Shown here piece by piece: positions 10,901-23,335 of a DNA stretch of 64,000 bases. The notes beneath the pieces were generated by a model, which was not told the origin of the DNA, searched no databases, and saw only the letters and a program-made list of their open reading frames with translations. A program made the translations under genes and the position numbers. The stretch's first letter is position 1, and the number at the start of each line of letters is the position of its first letter. The DNA is taken from contig CM035171.1 in assembly GCA_020205615.1 (NCBI GenBank), positions 120,160,893 to 120,224,892 on the forward strand, given 5' to 3'. The stretch comes from Panax quinquefolius. Taxonomy: Eukaryota; Streptophyta; Magnoliopsida; Apiales; Araliaceae.

Positions 10901-13900
10901 CCGGCGTACAAGTACTGCCACCACCATTTGTTGATCGCCTCCATCACTACCATTAACTATGCTTGGATTTTTTAATTTTCAACCGGCTTAATAATTAAGA
11001 ATTACTATAAACACATTTAAACCCAATTAATAAACCATTTGCTTAACACCATAGTAGTCTTGTTTTAGATGAGAGCTTTGGGTGAACAACAAATAAGTCA
11101 AAATGCCACCACTAAAAACCCAGTAGCCCCCACAAGGCCAAACCACGGCTGACGCAAAGTCAGCCATCACTGGCCAACAATCAGCCACTGCTGATGTGTC
11201 ATGCAACACCACCGATCAACAGCAGATCTGAAATGAAAAGAAACAAAAAGGAAGAAGAGAAGTAGAAGAAGAAGAATAGAAAAGGAAAAGGAGAAGGAGA
11301 AGGAGAAGAGAAAGGTAGAAGAGAAGAAAGTTAGTCTTTGATGTTGCCATCAGATGCCGTTATGATGTTCACTGCCGCTACCACCGGATAACCACCTCTC
11401 TCTCTTATCGTTTTCTTCTTTTCATTTGTTTATCTTTTTAATGCTTAATTAACACAATGACATATAAGCAAATGAAAATGGGACCCATGTTTTTGTTGTC
11501 AATTTTATTAGCATGCCTTTCAATAAAAATCGTTTTTTTTTCTTCCGTTAAAAGTCAATTGGATTTGACGGAATTAGTGATGTTTTGTAAAAAAAAAATA
11601 GTTGTATGATAAAAAAATGAGTTTGATGATGTGTATGTAAATAGGTCTGAGTGGGAAAAAAAGGATTTAACCCTTTTTTTAATTCTTGCAGCCAAGATTC
11701 TTCACCAAACATATTACTCTAGAATCTATATTCTGGATACCTCAAGCGTCTTCTTTTGTCACTCTTTGTGCTTTTCTAATCCCTTCCAGAATTCTCTCCC
11801 TTTTTCTTGTAGGTACTTTAAAGATGTTACGCCCTTATAAAGCTATGTTTACTGAACAAAGTTTCTTTGAAAACAACGTAGAGAGAACTCTGTCCCCGGA
11901 TCAGTGATTTTTGTGCAAACACCATAATGAGACCCATTCCCATTTATGATAATTGATAACACTTACAAACTCTCTACCTTTGGAAACAGACAGGCTTTTT
12001 AGTGTGTTTACTTGGTGTGTCCAACGTTGATATAGTATCCTTTTCTTGCAAGTTTTTTGTACTTTAAAAGAGAGAAAATAGAAGAAGCTTATTTCAGGGT
12101 GTGCAGTGTATGGCATTATGTGGTCTGTTTGGATTAAACAAAAACGAGATGTCTTTTCAGGATCAATTTCTTTGATTCTATATTCCATAAGATGTTGGCA
12201 TCCTTTCTTGATTTACTTTGGTCTTCTCGCCTGTGGGTACTTTTGTTAAGATGACCTCTCTCTCCCTCTCTTATATTTTAAAATATGTTCATTTTTCTTA
12301 CTCCTGAAGGGAAAGAAAAAGAATTCCAGCTCCAAGTAGTGCTAGCAGGGTTTAATAAATATAAGTATGTACCAGACAAGCTGCTGAAGAAACGAAAGTT
12401 ATTAACTGCCACATGGGTTCATTCGCCGTCCAGAATAATCTCATTGCCTAGGCATGCTAATAATGAAAATAAAAAATTTTATACGTAACGTAGATAAAGC
12501 AGCAATGTCGAATACTCTTACCTCAATAAAAGCAGGCCCGGAAATATTCGATTCATTGTGAGGTACACATATTTTGAGTAATTGGTGGTCACTACTGGCA
12601 GCGTCTTCTTCAGTCTTATTGAACAATGGTGTAACACAAACATCATTTGTAAGATACTCCCCAGTAAAAGATACGAGAAACCTGCCAGTGGATTCAGAGA
12701 TATACAATCAACAGCCCAATTAATAAATGATCTGTACAGGCTACCATAAATATAGGCATTTCACACACTAACCAAAAAACTCATTGCAAGAGATGTGCAT
12801 TGGAGGGGAACACTTAAAAAAAATATCATTTCAGTTAAACTGTCTAGGTACAATAAGTATATATAGTCTTCCAGAAGTATATTCTTCCGGAAGTAACTCC
12901 TAGCCACCACTAACTTAAAGTTAAACGCAATAACATACAACACCCAAATTACTTGAAAAATTAACTCCCTCTAACACACTTGCTGTACTATTTGCACAGT
13001 TAACATAGGTTATAGGTTTTTAAAAAAAACAATTATTCTCTAATTAATTAAGTTTTTAACGTAACAAATTGAAACCAGTACATGCATTAATACAGATCAA
13101 TCAACCTGGCCTTTAATCTGTTATAACTACCAACAAAATCCTAATATTCTAGGGCCCTAGGCTTCAATTAAATGCAAGTATTAACATATATATGATACAC
13201 TGATACTTACTAAATAAACATCAGAGGTAAATGAGTCAATTATCACATAAAATTCATATTCTAATTAACATAGCTCTGACACCTTCAACATATGAGCTAA
13301 ACCTTTGATTTCATGAAGTGCAAAGTGTCTATTGGTTAAATTCTCCAGAAGGAGATCCAATTACTTTATAACTCATAACATCCTTCTAAAAGCGACAAGT
13401 GAGGTATCTATGACTAAGAAGACAACTCGACAAGAAATACTAATTAAAAACAAGAAAACGCCCTCAACATTATTTGGTTAAATTGTGACCCCCTTCTTTT
13501 CCCCAATTACAGTGACAACTTGCATGAAGGAATGATTTTATCTGAGACTAAAATTACATTAATTCTCTAGCTTTAGTTTGTCTTTGCCAAGTATGCTTTA
13601 CCTGAATTCCAGACTAACTCAGACATATACCCATGAGTGTGTTGTATGCATATTACTAAACAAGTTGTTTAAGCTGTCAGGTAGAAGCCTCCTTTAACTA
13701 TTTATACTCAGTCTTGTGTTTTTCTTAAAAAGCAATATAAAGTTCTTGATATTTTTATGTTGTTATTTAATATTCATTTTCAGACTATCCCAAATAGTTT
13801 GGGAAAAAAGACATTTTTGATTGAGTTGACAAAAAAATTGCTCAAAGGACCCTATTCAAAATTTAATCATTGATCAAAGAACTATTATGAAAATTCTAGG

Positions 13901-16272
13901 CTCTAATACCATCATCACTCATTACCATGCATCAAATAATCATGGTAATTAAACCCACCGACCGGTAAAAACCGGAACCGGACGACACTCCGGTTCGGTT
14001 CGAACAAAAACCGATCAAAACCTAGAACCAACCGACATTCCGGTCACCGGTTTTACCGGTTTCCTACCTCACTTTTTTTTATTGTGCTAATTTAAGCCTT
14101 TGAATTTGATTGAATGTATCATTGATTGAGTTTTGAGTTATGATCATGATTTAATATCTTTCTTTTCATATAGATTTAGTATTTATTTGAATTGTATAAA
14201 GTAAACATTATAAAAATAAATTTAGTTTTTTTTACCGAATTTGATTGAATGTGGAGAGATGTTTATTATTTGTGTTTGATTTTATCACTCTTGAGTTTTG
14301 AGTTATGATCATGATTTAATATTTTGATATAGATTTAGTATTTATTTGAATTGTATAAAGTAAACATTGTACAAATAGGTTTAATTTTATTTTTTTTCTA
14401 GATAAATTAATTAATTTTGCATATTTACTAAATAGTATATATAATATATAATAATAATTAATATATTTAATTATTTATTATTTATTAGATATTAATGGCA
14501 TCACTAGGTCAATAACGGTGCGACCACTGGTTGGACCAGTGACTCATCCACCCGATAGCTTTTCCAGTTCGATGACCGATCGGGGGTCTGAAAACATTGC
14601 AAATAATAAATTAAAAAGGTAAGGGGGAAAGGTAAATATTAAGAAAAATAAAAATTGATAAGACAGAAATGCACAATTCATCATGCGTGTTATAATTTAT
14701 CAACCAACGATAAATGGTCATTTAAAGGGAGTAACAATAATTGCTGATTAAATATCTGTGAAAAAGAAAACTAAAACTGCAAAACAGGTAAAAAAAATAA
14801 ATAAATAAAAAACAGATGTATATTTGGAAATTAGTTATATTGATGATTTAAAAAAAAAAAATAAGACAGCACTAATATACCGAAATCTGGGTTGAAGTAG
14901 ATTACTTCCACAGACAACAAACTCCATGGGCTTGCCAACCTCAAAGCATGTAGGATGAACATAGTGAAGCTTTGGGGCTCGTTTCCCCTCCCGGACTTTC
15001 ACAACGGAAGTTCCATCTGTGTCCATAAAAACAAGCTTTAGAAACTAAAACAGAAACTAGTATCAAAAAATGGTGGGAGAATGGAGTAAAGGTTGATAAT
15101 TAGAAAGCAACTCGCGTATCCAAAACGAGAAACATGACTTCACAGAAAATATTAGATCCTAGAACATCCTTCCCAAGTCTTTCTCTAATAAAATTTAAGC
15201 ATTTAAAGAAAAAGGTAAAAGGTTTCTAAATTAACTTATCTAAAGTCACTTCAAATAGGAATTAGTTTTGATCTTCATTTAAAATTCTAACTGTGCGAAT
15301 ATAAAGAGCATACAAAAATATGAAAGCATGTAAATTTCATATAATTTAGTTATATGCATCAACGAATTTAGAAGAGTTCAAAATACTAAAATCTGGGCCA
15401 CAACAAAAATACTTATTTTACACCATTATAATAATGGTGCTCCATAACCTTAACTCAAATAAAAATTACATGTTTTTATGCTTTTTGTATCAGTACGGTT
15501 GAATTGTCAAGTGAAGACCAAAACTACTACATATTTGAAGTGACCTTAGATAAATTATCTAAACTTGATCTTATAAACCTTTTATCCTTTATAAAAATAC
15601 CATCAGTGAATGATCTCTGCCAATAATCATAAAGCAAATTTAGCAAAAAAATAAAAAAAAATCATAAAGCAAATGCTTAAACACCCTAAATTATAGAAAT
15701 CAACTGGCACTGGAAAAAAACATATTAATGCAATAAAACAACAAAGTGAAATATGAAAACGAAGATCCAGAAACCAAGCAAGTGTTAAATAAATATCAAC
15801 CGAGGTCTTCACTACAATGTTAAGGTATCATACATTAATATATACACACATATATGTGTGTGTATACATATAAATATATATATATATATATATTATTTTT
15901 ATTATTAATTTCGTTTTTTTTTTGTTGTTGTTTTTTTGGGGAAGGGGGTATTCATAGCTGTATAATAAATATGTAAAGCAACAACATGATGGCACATATG
16001 GAGTCACTAGCAATTTACCTTTCCTAACATGAAAGATCATGTTGTTAAGGTACACATAAAAGGTGCCTCTTCCAGATAGCATGTTCCCAGGTGCAACAAG
16101 GTCACGTATATACAAAAGGGGGTCTTCAGATAACTGCTCAAACGCAATGCATGATTGAAGTGAGGTTATTAAGAATCAATTAAGAAACTGTAAATAAGTT
16201 AAAGAGGCAAGATATACACCACTGCACCATTAGAAAGAAACAGATTTCAAAGTATTGTTGTAATATCCAGAA

Positions 16273-16309
<37 letters not shown>

Positions 16310-19300
16310 CTAATTAGGTCAAACTAATTTCCAAATATTTAAGTTTGGGCTTATAAACCTAATTTGCCCAATTTAAAGTGTTGTGTTTAAAAATTAAATT
16401 GGAATAGGAATAACATTAATATATCAGGTTAAGGCTCTTTTTAATTCATGTACTGACATTAATTGACTAAACAAAATGAGAGGTTTTTGACGCAACGAGA
16501 AACGAAGAGGCGGAAGCTAGGGTTGTGAAACAAGAGGAAAATTTGGGAAAAAAGATTGTGAGATTATATTCAACATAATCGTATTTCCAAAAAGAAATTA
16601 TTAAATTTATTTTGATTATAAAGAAAAATATTTATTTTACTTTTATGATCATACTGTTTATGGTAACACTTTGGTATGTTAACCAAAAAAATTAATCTTA
16701 TGTTATAGTATAAAGGGGATAATTGTATATTATGTTCAGAATTGATTTGCATTGTGGGAGTTATTCGTTAAAAAAAAAAAAAAATTAATTGCCGCAATGC
16801 GGCACTGTGTACGAAATTGAAGGTTCCCTGATTGGGTTTCTTTGTTACTTGGAGAAACTGATCAAAAGCTTTGGATATTGAATCACACAATTATTAATCA
16901 CATATATGATATATTTATGGAAATGGAATTTCAAAATAATAGAGATATTTTTATAATAATGTGCAATTCAACTGCTACTTAAACATATATAAAAACAGAT
17001 TTAATGATTTAACTACTGATTACTTTATCTTGAATTTATGTGAAGATAGTGGGAAATTATTTCATAAATTCAAAACTTCTTCCTTTTATAAAGAAACGAA
17101 CAGTTTAATAGTTGCTTACATATTTGTATATTAATTTAGAATACTTGTATACATGAAGTTTTAAACAAGGAATGGAGAGTTAATATAATAACATTATAAT
17201 ATTATAAAATTGAATTACACTATAGTAAAATGTATCTCTTAATTACAGAATATACATAATATTATTACATTAAAATGGTTAATTTACGAAAATGTAAATT
17301 TTGTAAGTTAATAATTTAATTTATGGTTTTGTATTAATTTGATGATTATATAGATCGGATTGAGGAGGTTAGCGGTGTGATATTTGGGTTCGGTGAATTA
17401 TTTCGGTATTATATTAAGGTACGAATTTCGTACTTCGTTTCTTGATTGTGCTTTTATTCCCTATATCGGTTATGCAATATTTCGTCATTTGGGAACTGTG
17501 TTTTTGAGATTTCATTCGTTTGTATCACTCTTCTAGTTCACATTCGGAAGTATTCAGATCGTTGGTATTTGTAATAGTTAAGTACGTTCATATTTGAAAT
17601 AATCAGATGTAATTTGGAGATGGTCGATTTGAACCCTTTTGGCTTACATTTTGTAGTTCAATCCTTAGGGTATACTTGAGCTAACCACTTTTGGGAGTAC
17701 CACAGGCATGTCCTCTTTGACAAAAGGGCATAACACCTTCCGTGGCGGTGTGATCAGTCCACGGCGTATCCTTTTATATGCTCTGGGTGTGAGTTTTGGC
17801 CATTTGATATATTTGTCCAGGATACGTATGGGTCGACCCAGTATTTAATTTGATTTGATTTGTTTGGCGGATTAGTGACGTATGTGTCGTGTATACTATC
17901 CGGTTTGATTTGCATACATCATGGTACCGATGTATTTAGTTAGCCTTTGGCTATTTGTATTTGAGCTCAGTATGAAATTGTTACCTTATGAACATTTGAT
18001 TCAGCCTTATTTTGTTTGTAATCCTTTCGACTATAGTTGTTTGTTCAACAGTGTTAGTCATTTGTACCTTGTCTCACTAATTTCGATATATCTATAATTG
18101 ATTCATTCAACTCTTTTGGGTACATTATATATTTTTATAAATATGTGCATCTTTATATTCGTACTGGACAATTGGCTCACGCTGTTCTCCAGTAGATAAT
18201 CAAGAGTGATCATGATTTGTGGGAAGAGAGCTACCTTTGATCCAAATAAGTAGATTAGTTTGAGACTATTATTATATTTTGATTTTCTAATATTTTGTAG
18301 ATGGATGTTTTGGGCCATTTTGGCATTTATCTTCTAGAGATTATGTTAATATGGAGTTCTTTATATTTAAATTGGCATATGTGATAGTTGGTGTTCAATC
18401 TAATTGGAAACATTTTGAGGTTTATTAGAGTATTGTATTTATTATGTTTGTGCGTGACATCCCTTTCCCTTTGAGGAAGGGGGTGTTCCAATTGCCCTCG
18501 ACATACATCAATTCCCATACATACTCTTTTTAAACCTCGTTCCTCAGTAGCAAATAGCAATCAATCAGATTTGAGCAATTGAGCCATCTGGTTTGATCCG
18601 TTGTCTCTATAAATACCAAACAGAGAGTGAAAGAATACATTACCTTAACCCACATTAAATTTGGCATTGCAATAAAGACAGTCAAGATTGTACAACCAGG
18701 ACGGATGTATCCCTCCAACTCAACAGGCATGTTGGCCAACCATTGAAAGATCTGCAAAAATGTTTACCAATGTTACTTATACCCTAATATTGCTGATAGA
18801 AATAAACACTTGTTGTCCCTAAATACTAAACTGCAATTATAATCCTTTAATACTTGGTGCCGAAGTCGTCGAGGGAACTCTGCAGGATTCCAATCATAAA
18901 GCTTGAATGAGATACGATCAGTTGGGCACTGCAGTAAACATTGAATCAGCCATTAATTTAAGCAAAAACTTCAAACAAACAGTAAATAAGAAATGCAGCA
19001 GAAAAATGGCATTCTTCCAAACATACCGCAGAGAAGAAAGCACTCTTATTGTCACAGTAGGATGTAGACTGAGTACACTTTTCTTTTTCTTCATCACACT
19101 GAGTTTCACCAGAAGCCGCAAGAGATGCACCGCTATCGCTCTGGATATTTTTAGAACCAGGAACTGAGCAGAGTAGAGAGATATGTCCTTCAGCATCCAA
19201 CAATTTTTCCCCTTCCACTGCTTGGCTGTTCGAGTTCGAGCAAACTGTATCTGTGACATACAGAACTCCCTTGAACCAACTTACTACTCTTAATATAATC

Positions 19301-21109
19301 AAAGTAATAACATTTAAGAAATTCCTTAATCATGCTCAAAAACAAAGCTACGACTTCTTTAAGGAAATTCATACTAGAGTAACTAGACACCACTTGAACC
19401 AACACATTAAAGATTGTCTACTTCAATTAAACATATCTAAGTAAAGGGAACAAGAAGAGAACCCGGTGCAAAAGCTTTCTTTATTTTAGGAACACTTCTG
19501 TCAAGTATATACACAGAGTAGAACCATTGGTCAAAAATAATACCTTTTCCAATTTCATCATCACAACCAACATCTTCAACTGATAGAGCCTGTTGAGACT
19601 CCTTTACAATAAGGCCCTTGGAATCTGTAGATTTTCTTCGTCGTCTGTTATTGTGGCGTTCTAATTTTCTTCTACAACTGCGCTTACCTTCATCAAAATC
19701 TGACATGATGTGGAACCTGTTTGAAATTAACATAGAATCAGTAGAAAAGAGTTTAAACTTGAGACTTTAGGACTACAACAAATTGGACCTCTATTGCTTA
19801 CTTTTGAGAAAATGCTAAACAAAGAATAAGAAAAATAGCAGAAAGCATAGTGGCACCTATGTAGCTCTTTTGAAAGAACATTATATGATTTATAATAGCC
19901 TCTTACTGGTGCAAGAATTGGAGTGAATCTATCATGGATGATGGATTAACTGCCAAACTACATGTGCTAAAATATGTAGATATCGTGAAGCCCTTTGATC
20001 TGATTTTTAGCCAAAATTTAATAAATCCAAAAGGAACAAAAGGCATCTTTCTATAATTCCCAAAAGGGTCTTAACCTTAAAGATTGTCTGAATAGAAGAA
20101 GCATATTATAGGCATTTAGAGGCGTGTTCTAAAAATCAGTAGGCAGACCTAGGCGATGGAGGGGGCGCCAAGCGTCTAGGCGTACTAGGAGTTTTCCTAG
20201 GCGAACTAGGCGTTTTCGTAGGCGGACTAGGTATGTTTTTAGGTAGTCTCATTTATTATTTTTCTATTGTATCTACTTGATATAATATACAAAGCATATA
20301 GTAAATGTAACTTTTCAAAATTTTACACGAAAAATTACCCATAAAAATAATCTTTTAAGGCTAAACAAATCATTTAAAGTATTGTAGAGCTTCAAACCTT
20401 TATTAAATAGATGCAGTAGAGGTTTGATTCTAGGCGGGAGCTAGGCGTCCAGCCAAAAATAGGACCACCTAGCGCCTAGGCGGGGATTAAGCGGACCTAA
20501 GCGGGAATTTTTATAACACTGGATAAAAGTGATAGTCAACGAAGTAAGCAAGCTAATTCAAAACATTTTTTTGCTAAGAATCAATAGGTTGTTACCTCAA
20601 GACTGTTACATGGAGGATGAACTGTTGTATTAGCTGTTGGTAAGGGAATGTTCTTTAGAAGGAACATTGCATTCAGTCCTATAAGTAAGGTCCTATTAGA
20701 TTTTATATGAATCATATAGATCCTGATTCCTGATCTAAGTGATAGCTTTGCAATGTATTATGAAATCCTAATTTTAAGGTTGAAAAGTTTCATCAACTTT
20801 GAGTATTTGTGCTACAGTGACAGAGGGTGTGGATAACCTTACGTAAAACACTCGTAATTTTTCAGTTCACTTGCTTTTACATACATGCACAAATCACTTT
20901 GCTAACCTAGAAAGAAAGAAATATGATTTTCAGGGGGAAAAGAAAAATTATATACCTGCTATCTCTCTTAGTTTTATAACATGTCGGAATACACTCAACC
21001 TCAAATAAAAATGTAATGTTGGGTGAGATTTGAGAATCACTTGACCTCAAATAAACATGTAAGGTTGGGTGAGGAATCATTTAAAAGTTTCTATCCACGT
21101 GTGTTTGTT

Positions 21110-21154
<45 letters not shown>

Positions 21155-21977
21155 ATGTGTGTGTGTGTGTTTTTTATAAAAAAAAATTAGTACAACCTAA
21201 GTCATGAATGTTTAGCCTTTTTCTAGTTTTCCCCATGAAACCTGTTTCTTATTATGGGTAGACATTCAAATGATTTCAATATTACAAATGAAACTAGAAT
21301 ATATGTATGCTTAATAGAAACAACATAATTTAGGCCCAAAAAGAGAACTCTTTTAGCAATAATTGCAAGTCAACTGGCCAAGGTAAAAACTTTAAACTAA
21401 TAATTAATGAAAAGTGAGCTTACTTGCCACACTGCTGACAGTATCTCTTAATCTCGCCATCAACAACCACGTTACTCGCATTTGCACACCGGAGACAAAC
21501 CCGGTGGCGGCGATGATACCCTTTCAGCTCACTAATATCTGCCCCGCAACCCGGTACCTGGCACCAAGAAGCTCCGGGAGCTCTCCTCACAGTCCGAGCC
21601 CGCTTCTTACCCGGCCCAGCCTCTTCTTCCTCCTCCTCCACAAGTTTCGCATCCAGCTCTGGACAAGCACATGGGATCCTCCCCGCCAGGAAATTGGAAC
21701 ATGACATCCGCGGATCCCGTTTTCGGATTTTATCCGAATTATTAATATTACCATCGGGCTCAGCAATTGGATGGCTCGGAGGAACGGCGGTTTGCGGCGG
21801 AGGATGGTGATCGGAGACGGGAGGAGAATTGGTGGTCAATTGATCGAAGTCGAGGAAATCATTCCAGTCCCAGAGGGATGCTGAGGAGGAGAGTTCATCG
21901 TTGAACAATTGGATGGAAATTGAGTCCATGTCTGAACCACCAGGCGGCGGCGGGAGCGGTGGTGAAGGGTTGTGCAT
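7919..21977 (-). CDS. SPL7: SQUAMOSA promoter-binding-like protein 7 (copper-response regulator)
   Basis: SPL7 is the SBP-domain transcription factor that binds GTAC motifs and activates copper-deficiency genes. Ten coding exons on the minus strand, all GT-AG: 21424-21977, 19544-19716, 19027-19250, 18854-18928, 18644-18751, 16019-16133, 14881-15016, 12522-12681, 9035-9589 and 7919-8212. They sum to 2394 bp (797 aa), close to the roughly 800 aa I recall for Arabidopsis SPL7. The SBP domain spans about residues 139-215, split by intron 1 as in other SPL genes; it has Zn ligands in [17 protein letters not shown] and YCQQCGKFH, and a basic nuclear signal [18 protein letters not shown]. The CLRC in place of the usual CEVH is an SPL7/CRR1 trait. 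A Pro-rich N-terminus and a run of six Glu precede it. Near the C-terminus lies a membrane-like segment ([20 protein letters not shown]), as known for SPL7. No frameshift was seen. Introns 1, 5, 7 and 8 are swollen by repeats. Confidence 0.95.
8924..8964. repeat. (CG)n microsatellite in SPL7 intron 9
   Basis: A 21-base pure CG run (8934-8954) sits in a 41-base stretch of unbroken purine-pyrimidine alternation, flanked by TA and CA steps. It lies in the last intron of SPL7. Confidence 0.95.
10361..10637. mobile_element. Stowaway-type MITE nested in the Mutator-like element
   Basis: The left end reads CTATTCCCTCCGTCCCATGA after a TA (10359-10360); the right end reads AAAAGGGAG before a TA (10638-10639). 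The CTCCCTCCGTCCC terminal motif and TA target duplication are characteristic of plant Tc1/mariner Stowaway MITEs. The length of 277 bp is normal. The right terminal repeat is degraded. Confidence 0.65.
11230..11331 (+). repeat. Polypurine (GA-rich) tract
   Basis: About 100 bases are almost purely A and G on the plus strand, mostly GAA and GGA triplets with very few interruptions. It is polypyrimidine on the transcribed SPL7 strand and lies inside the Mutator-like element of intron 8. Confidence 0.85.
13950..14600. repeat. Repeat block in SPL7 intron 7 (CCGG-rich ends, internal tandem copy)
   Basis: A patch at 13960-14065 is rich in ACCGG/CCGGT words, and a second at 14510-14600 has CCAGTGGTTGG-like words and ends TCTGAAAACATTGC. 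Between them, a unit of about 135 bp (GAATTTGATTGAATG to TAAAGTAAACATT) occurs twice, at about 14103-14220 and 14237-14372. Plant hAT-type MITEs often end in CAATGTTTTC next to CCGGTT-rich sequence, so this may be such an element. The left terminus is not clear. Confidence 0.45.
15838..15894. repeat. TA/CA microsatellite in SPL7 intron 6
   Basis: Alternating TA and CA/TG dinucleotides just inside intron 6. It gives rise to meaningless open frames and has no coding content. Confidence 0.85.
16259..18490 (+). mobile_element. Solo LTR (2.2 kb) in SPL7 intron 5, antisense to the gene
   Basis: The block starts TGTAATATCCAGAAAAT and ends AAGGGGGTGTTCCA, matching TG...CA LTR ends of the long-LTR gypsy type. 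The flanking pentamers are ATTGT (16254-16258) and ATTGC (18491-18495), four of five identical, as expected of an old target duplication. No pol reading frame is present, so this is a solo LTR left by recombination, or a non-autonomous element. An AAT microsatellite lies near its left end. It fills most of intron 5. Confidence 0.65.
20124..20519. mobile_element. MITE with GCCTAGGCG words in SPL7 intron 1
   Basis: The ends GTGTTCTAAAAA (left) and TTTTTATAACAC (right) are inverted repeats matching at 11 of 12 positions. Next to each end lie clusters of CTAGGCG/CGCCTAG words (20150-20230 and 20430-20510), which pair with each other, around an AT-rich centre. This architecture is common for small plant DNA transposons. 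No clear target duplication was found, so the superfamily is open. Confidence 0.65.
21112..21172. repeat. (TA)n(GT)n microsatellite in SPL7 intron 1
   Basis: About 40 bases of TA followed by a GT run, some 250 bases inside intron 1 from exon 1. Confidence 0.95.
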
Positions 21978-23277
21978 TATTGGGAGTTAAAGAAAAGAAA
22001 TCCCTAATTCTCGGAGGAGAGAGAAAGATAGAGGTGCTGTGGTTTGCGGGGGAAAGTGACGGTTGGGGATGTTAGAAGGAAGCAACTGTTGGGTGTTGCT
22101 GTTCGGCTGTTAGGGTCAGCGGATAGTGGGTAGATTTGCTGGTGGCGTTAGGTGGCGACACGAACTGCCCTTTGATTTTTTAGACCATTCTTCTATTCCA
22201 CTAGTAAATAATTTATCAAACAAAATATAATTAATTTTAAATTTTTAATAAATCTTACCGTTCATATACATATACCACGGAACATAACTAATAGTACTTC
22301 AATATTCCACATGTTTATTTCAATTCTTTTATTTTTTATTACAAAATAAAAAAATTTAAAAAATTCAAACAATATTATTTTTTATGATTTACTCTCCATC
22401 CGTCTCACAATATATGACATTTTATTTTTTTTTTAGTTTATTTATCGTTTTATATAATTGAGAATAATTAACTACAATTTTTCAAATATTTTAGATAATT
22501 TTATTTTTTTCAAATTATTTGTTGTTTTATATAATTGAAGATAATTAATTATATTTTTTCCAAAATTATCATTTATGATAAAATATTTAATAATTATGAG
22601 AATTTAAAGTTATTATAAACAATTAATATTATATTTAATATTATATAATTATTTTATTATAAAAAGAATCTAAGCGTTCGTATAAATTGTCAAAAGTGAT
22701 AGAATAATTTAACGTCATGCAGTGTGTTATCATGCTTGTTGAATCATTCTATTGAATATGCTCGAAAATTGTATCCTATATTATTGGTGATTTATTAGTC
22801 ATAGGAGACATCTATTACATTATTTTTGTATTAAGTTTTTTATATTTATGGTTTATTTTGTCCTCCTCTATAACAATGTCGACACGTATGCTTATATAAT
22901 TTAAATTGTTGATTATAGTAAAATTCATGATTAAATAATTTTTTTGGTAAATATATTCTTATTATTTTCAATGTAACTATTCTTTTTCTATAATCTATAT
23001 TAGTATTTGTGACCCACATTATGACATTGTTTGTTTGTAAAAAATATATTTGAGATTGAATTATTTGTTTTAATTTAATATTATTTCAAACTATTTAACC
23101 ATTTGGAGAGAGACTCATAAAATTATTTAATAGTTTAAATTGGGAGACTATTAATTTTACATTCATCATGAAATTATATAATCCTCATAAATAATCTAGC
23201 TTTTTTCAATTATTATATGTTAAAAAATCGTCAAGATATATGATTTGTTCTTGGTTCACTCTTTCTGATTTGTTGGA

Positions 23278-23335
<58 letters not shown>

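Larger units (their letters stand above)
10284..11673. mobile_element. Mutator-like non-autonomous element in SPL7 intron 8
   Basis: The two ends are long terminal inverted repeats. The left begins GGGTTAAATCC at 10284 and continues through CTATTTAC and CATCATCCAACTCA; the reverse complement of the right end, from 11673 leftward, gives the same order. The arms match imperfectly over about 80 bp. Both ends are flanked by the identical 10-bp direct repeat TTTTTTTAAT (10274-10283 and 11674-11683), fitting the 9-11 bp target duplication of Mutator-like elements. No transposase is visible. The interior holds a nested Stowaway-type MITE, a purine tract and a patch (about 10890-11420) richer in GC than its surroundings. 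A poly-T target makes the duplication slightly less telling. Confidence 0.72.

Noticed and set aside
11631..11907. Two overlapping open frames of 69 and 73 codons in SPL7 intron 8
   Set aside because: They straddle the right terminal repeat of the Mutator-like element and are antisense to SPL7.
18530..19733. Alternative frames of 70-110 codons across SPL7 exons 2-5
   Set aside because: These are shadows or intron read-throughs; the SPL7 frame is fixed by the SBP domain and by phase at each splice site.
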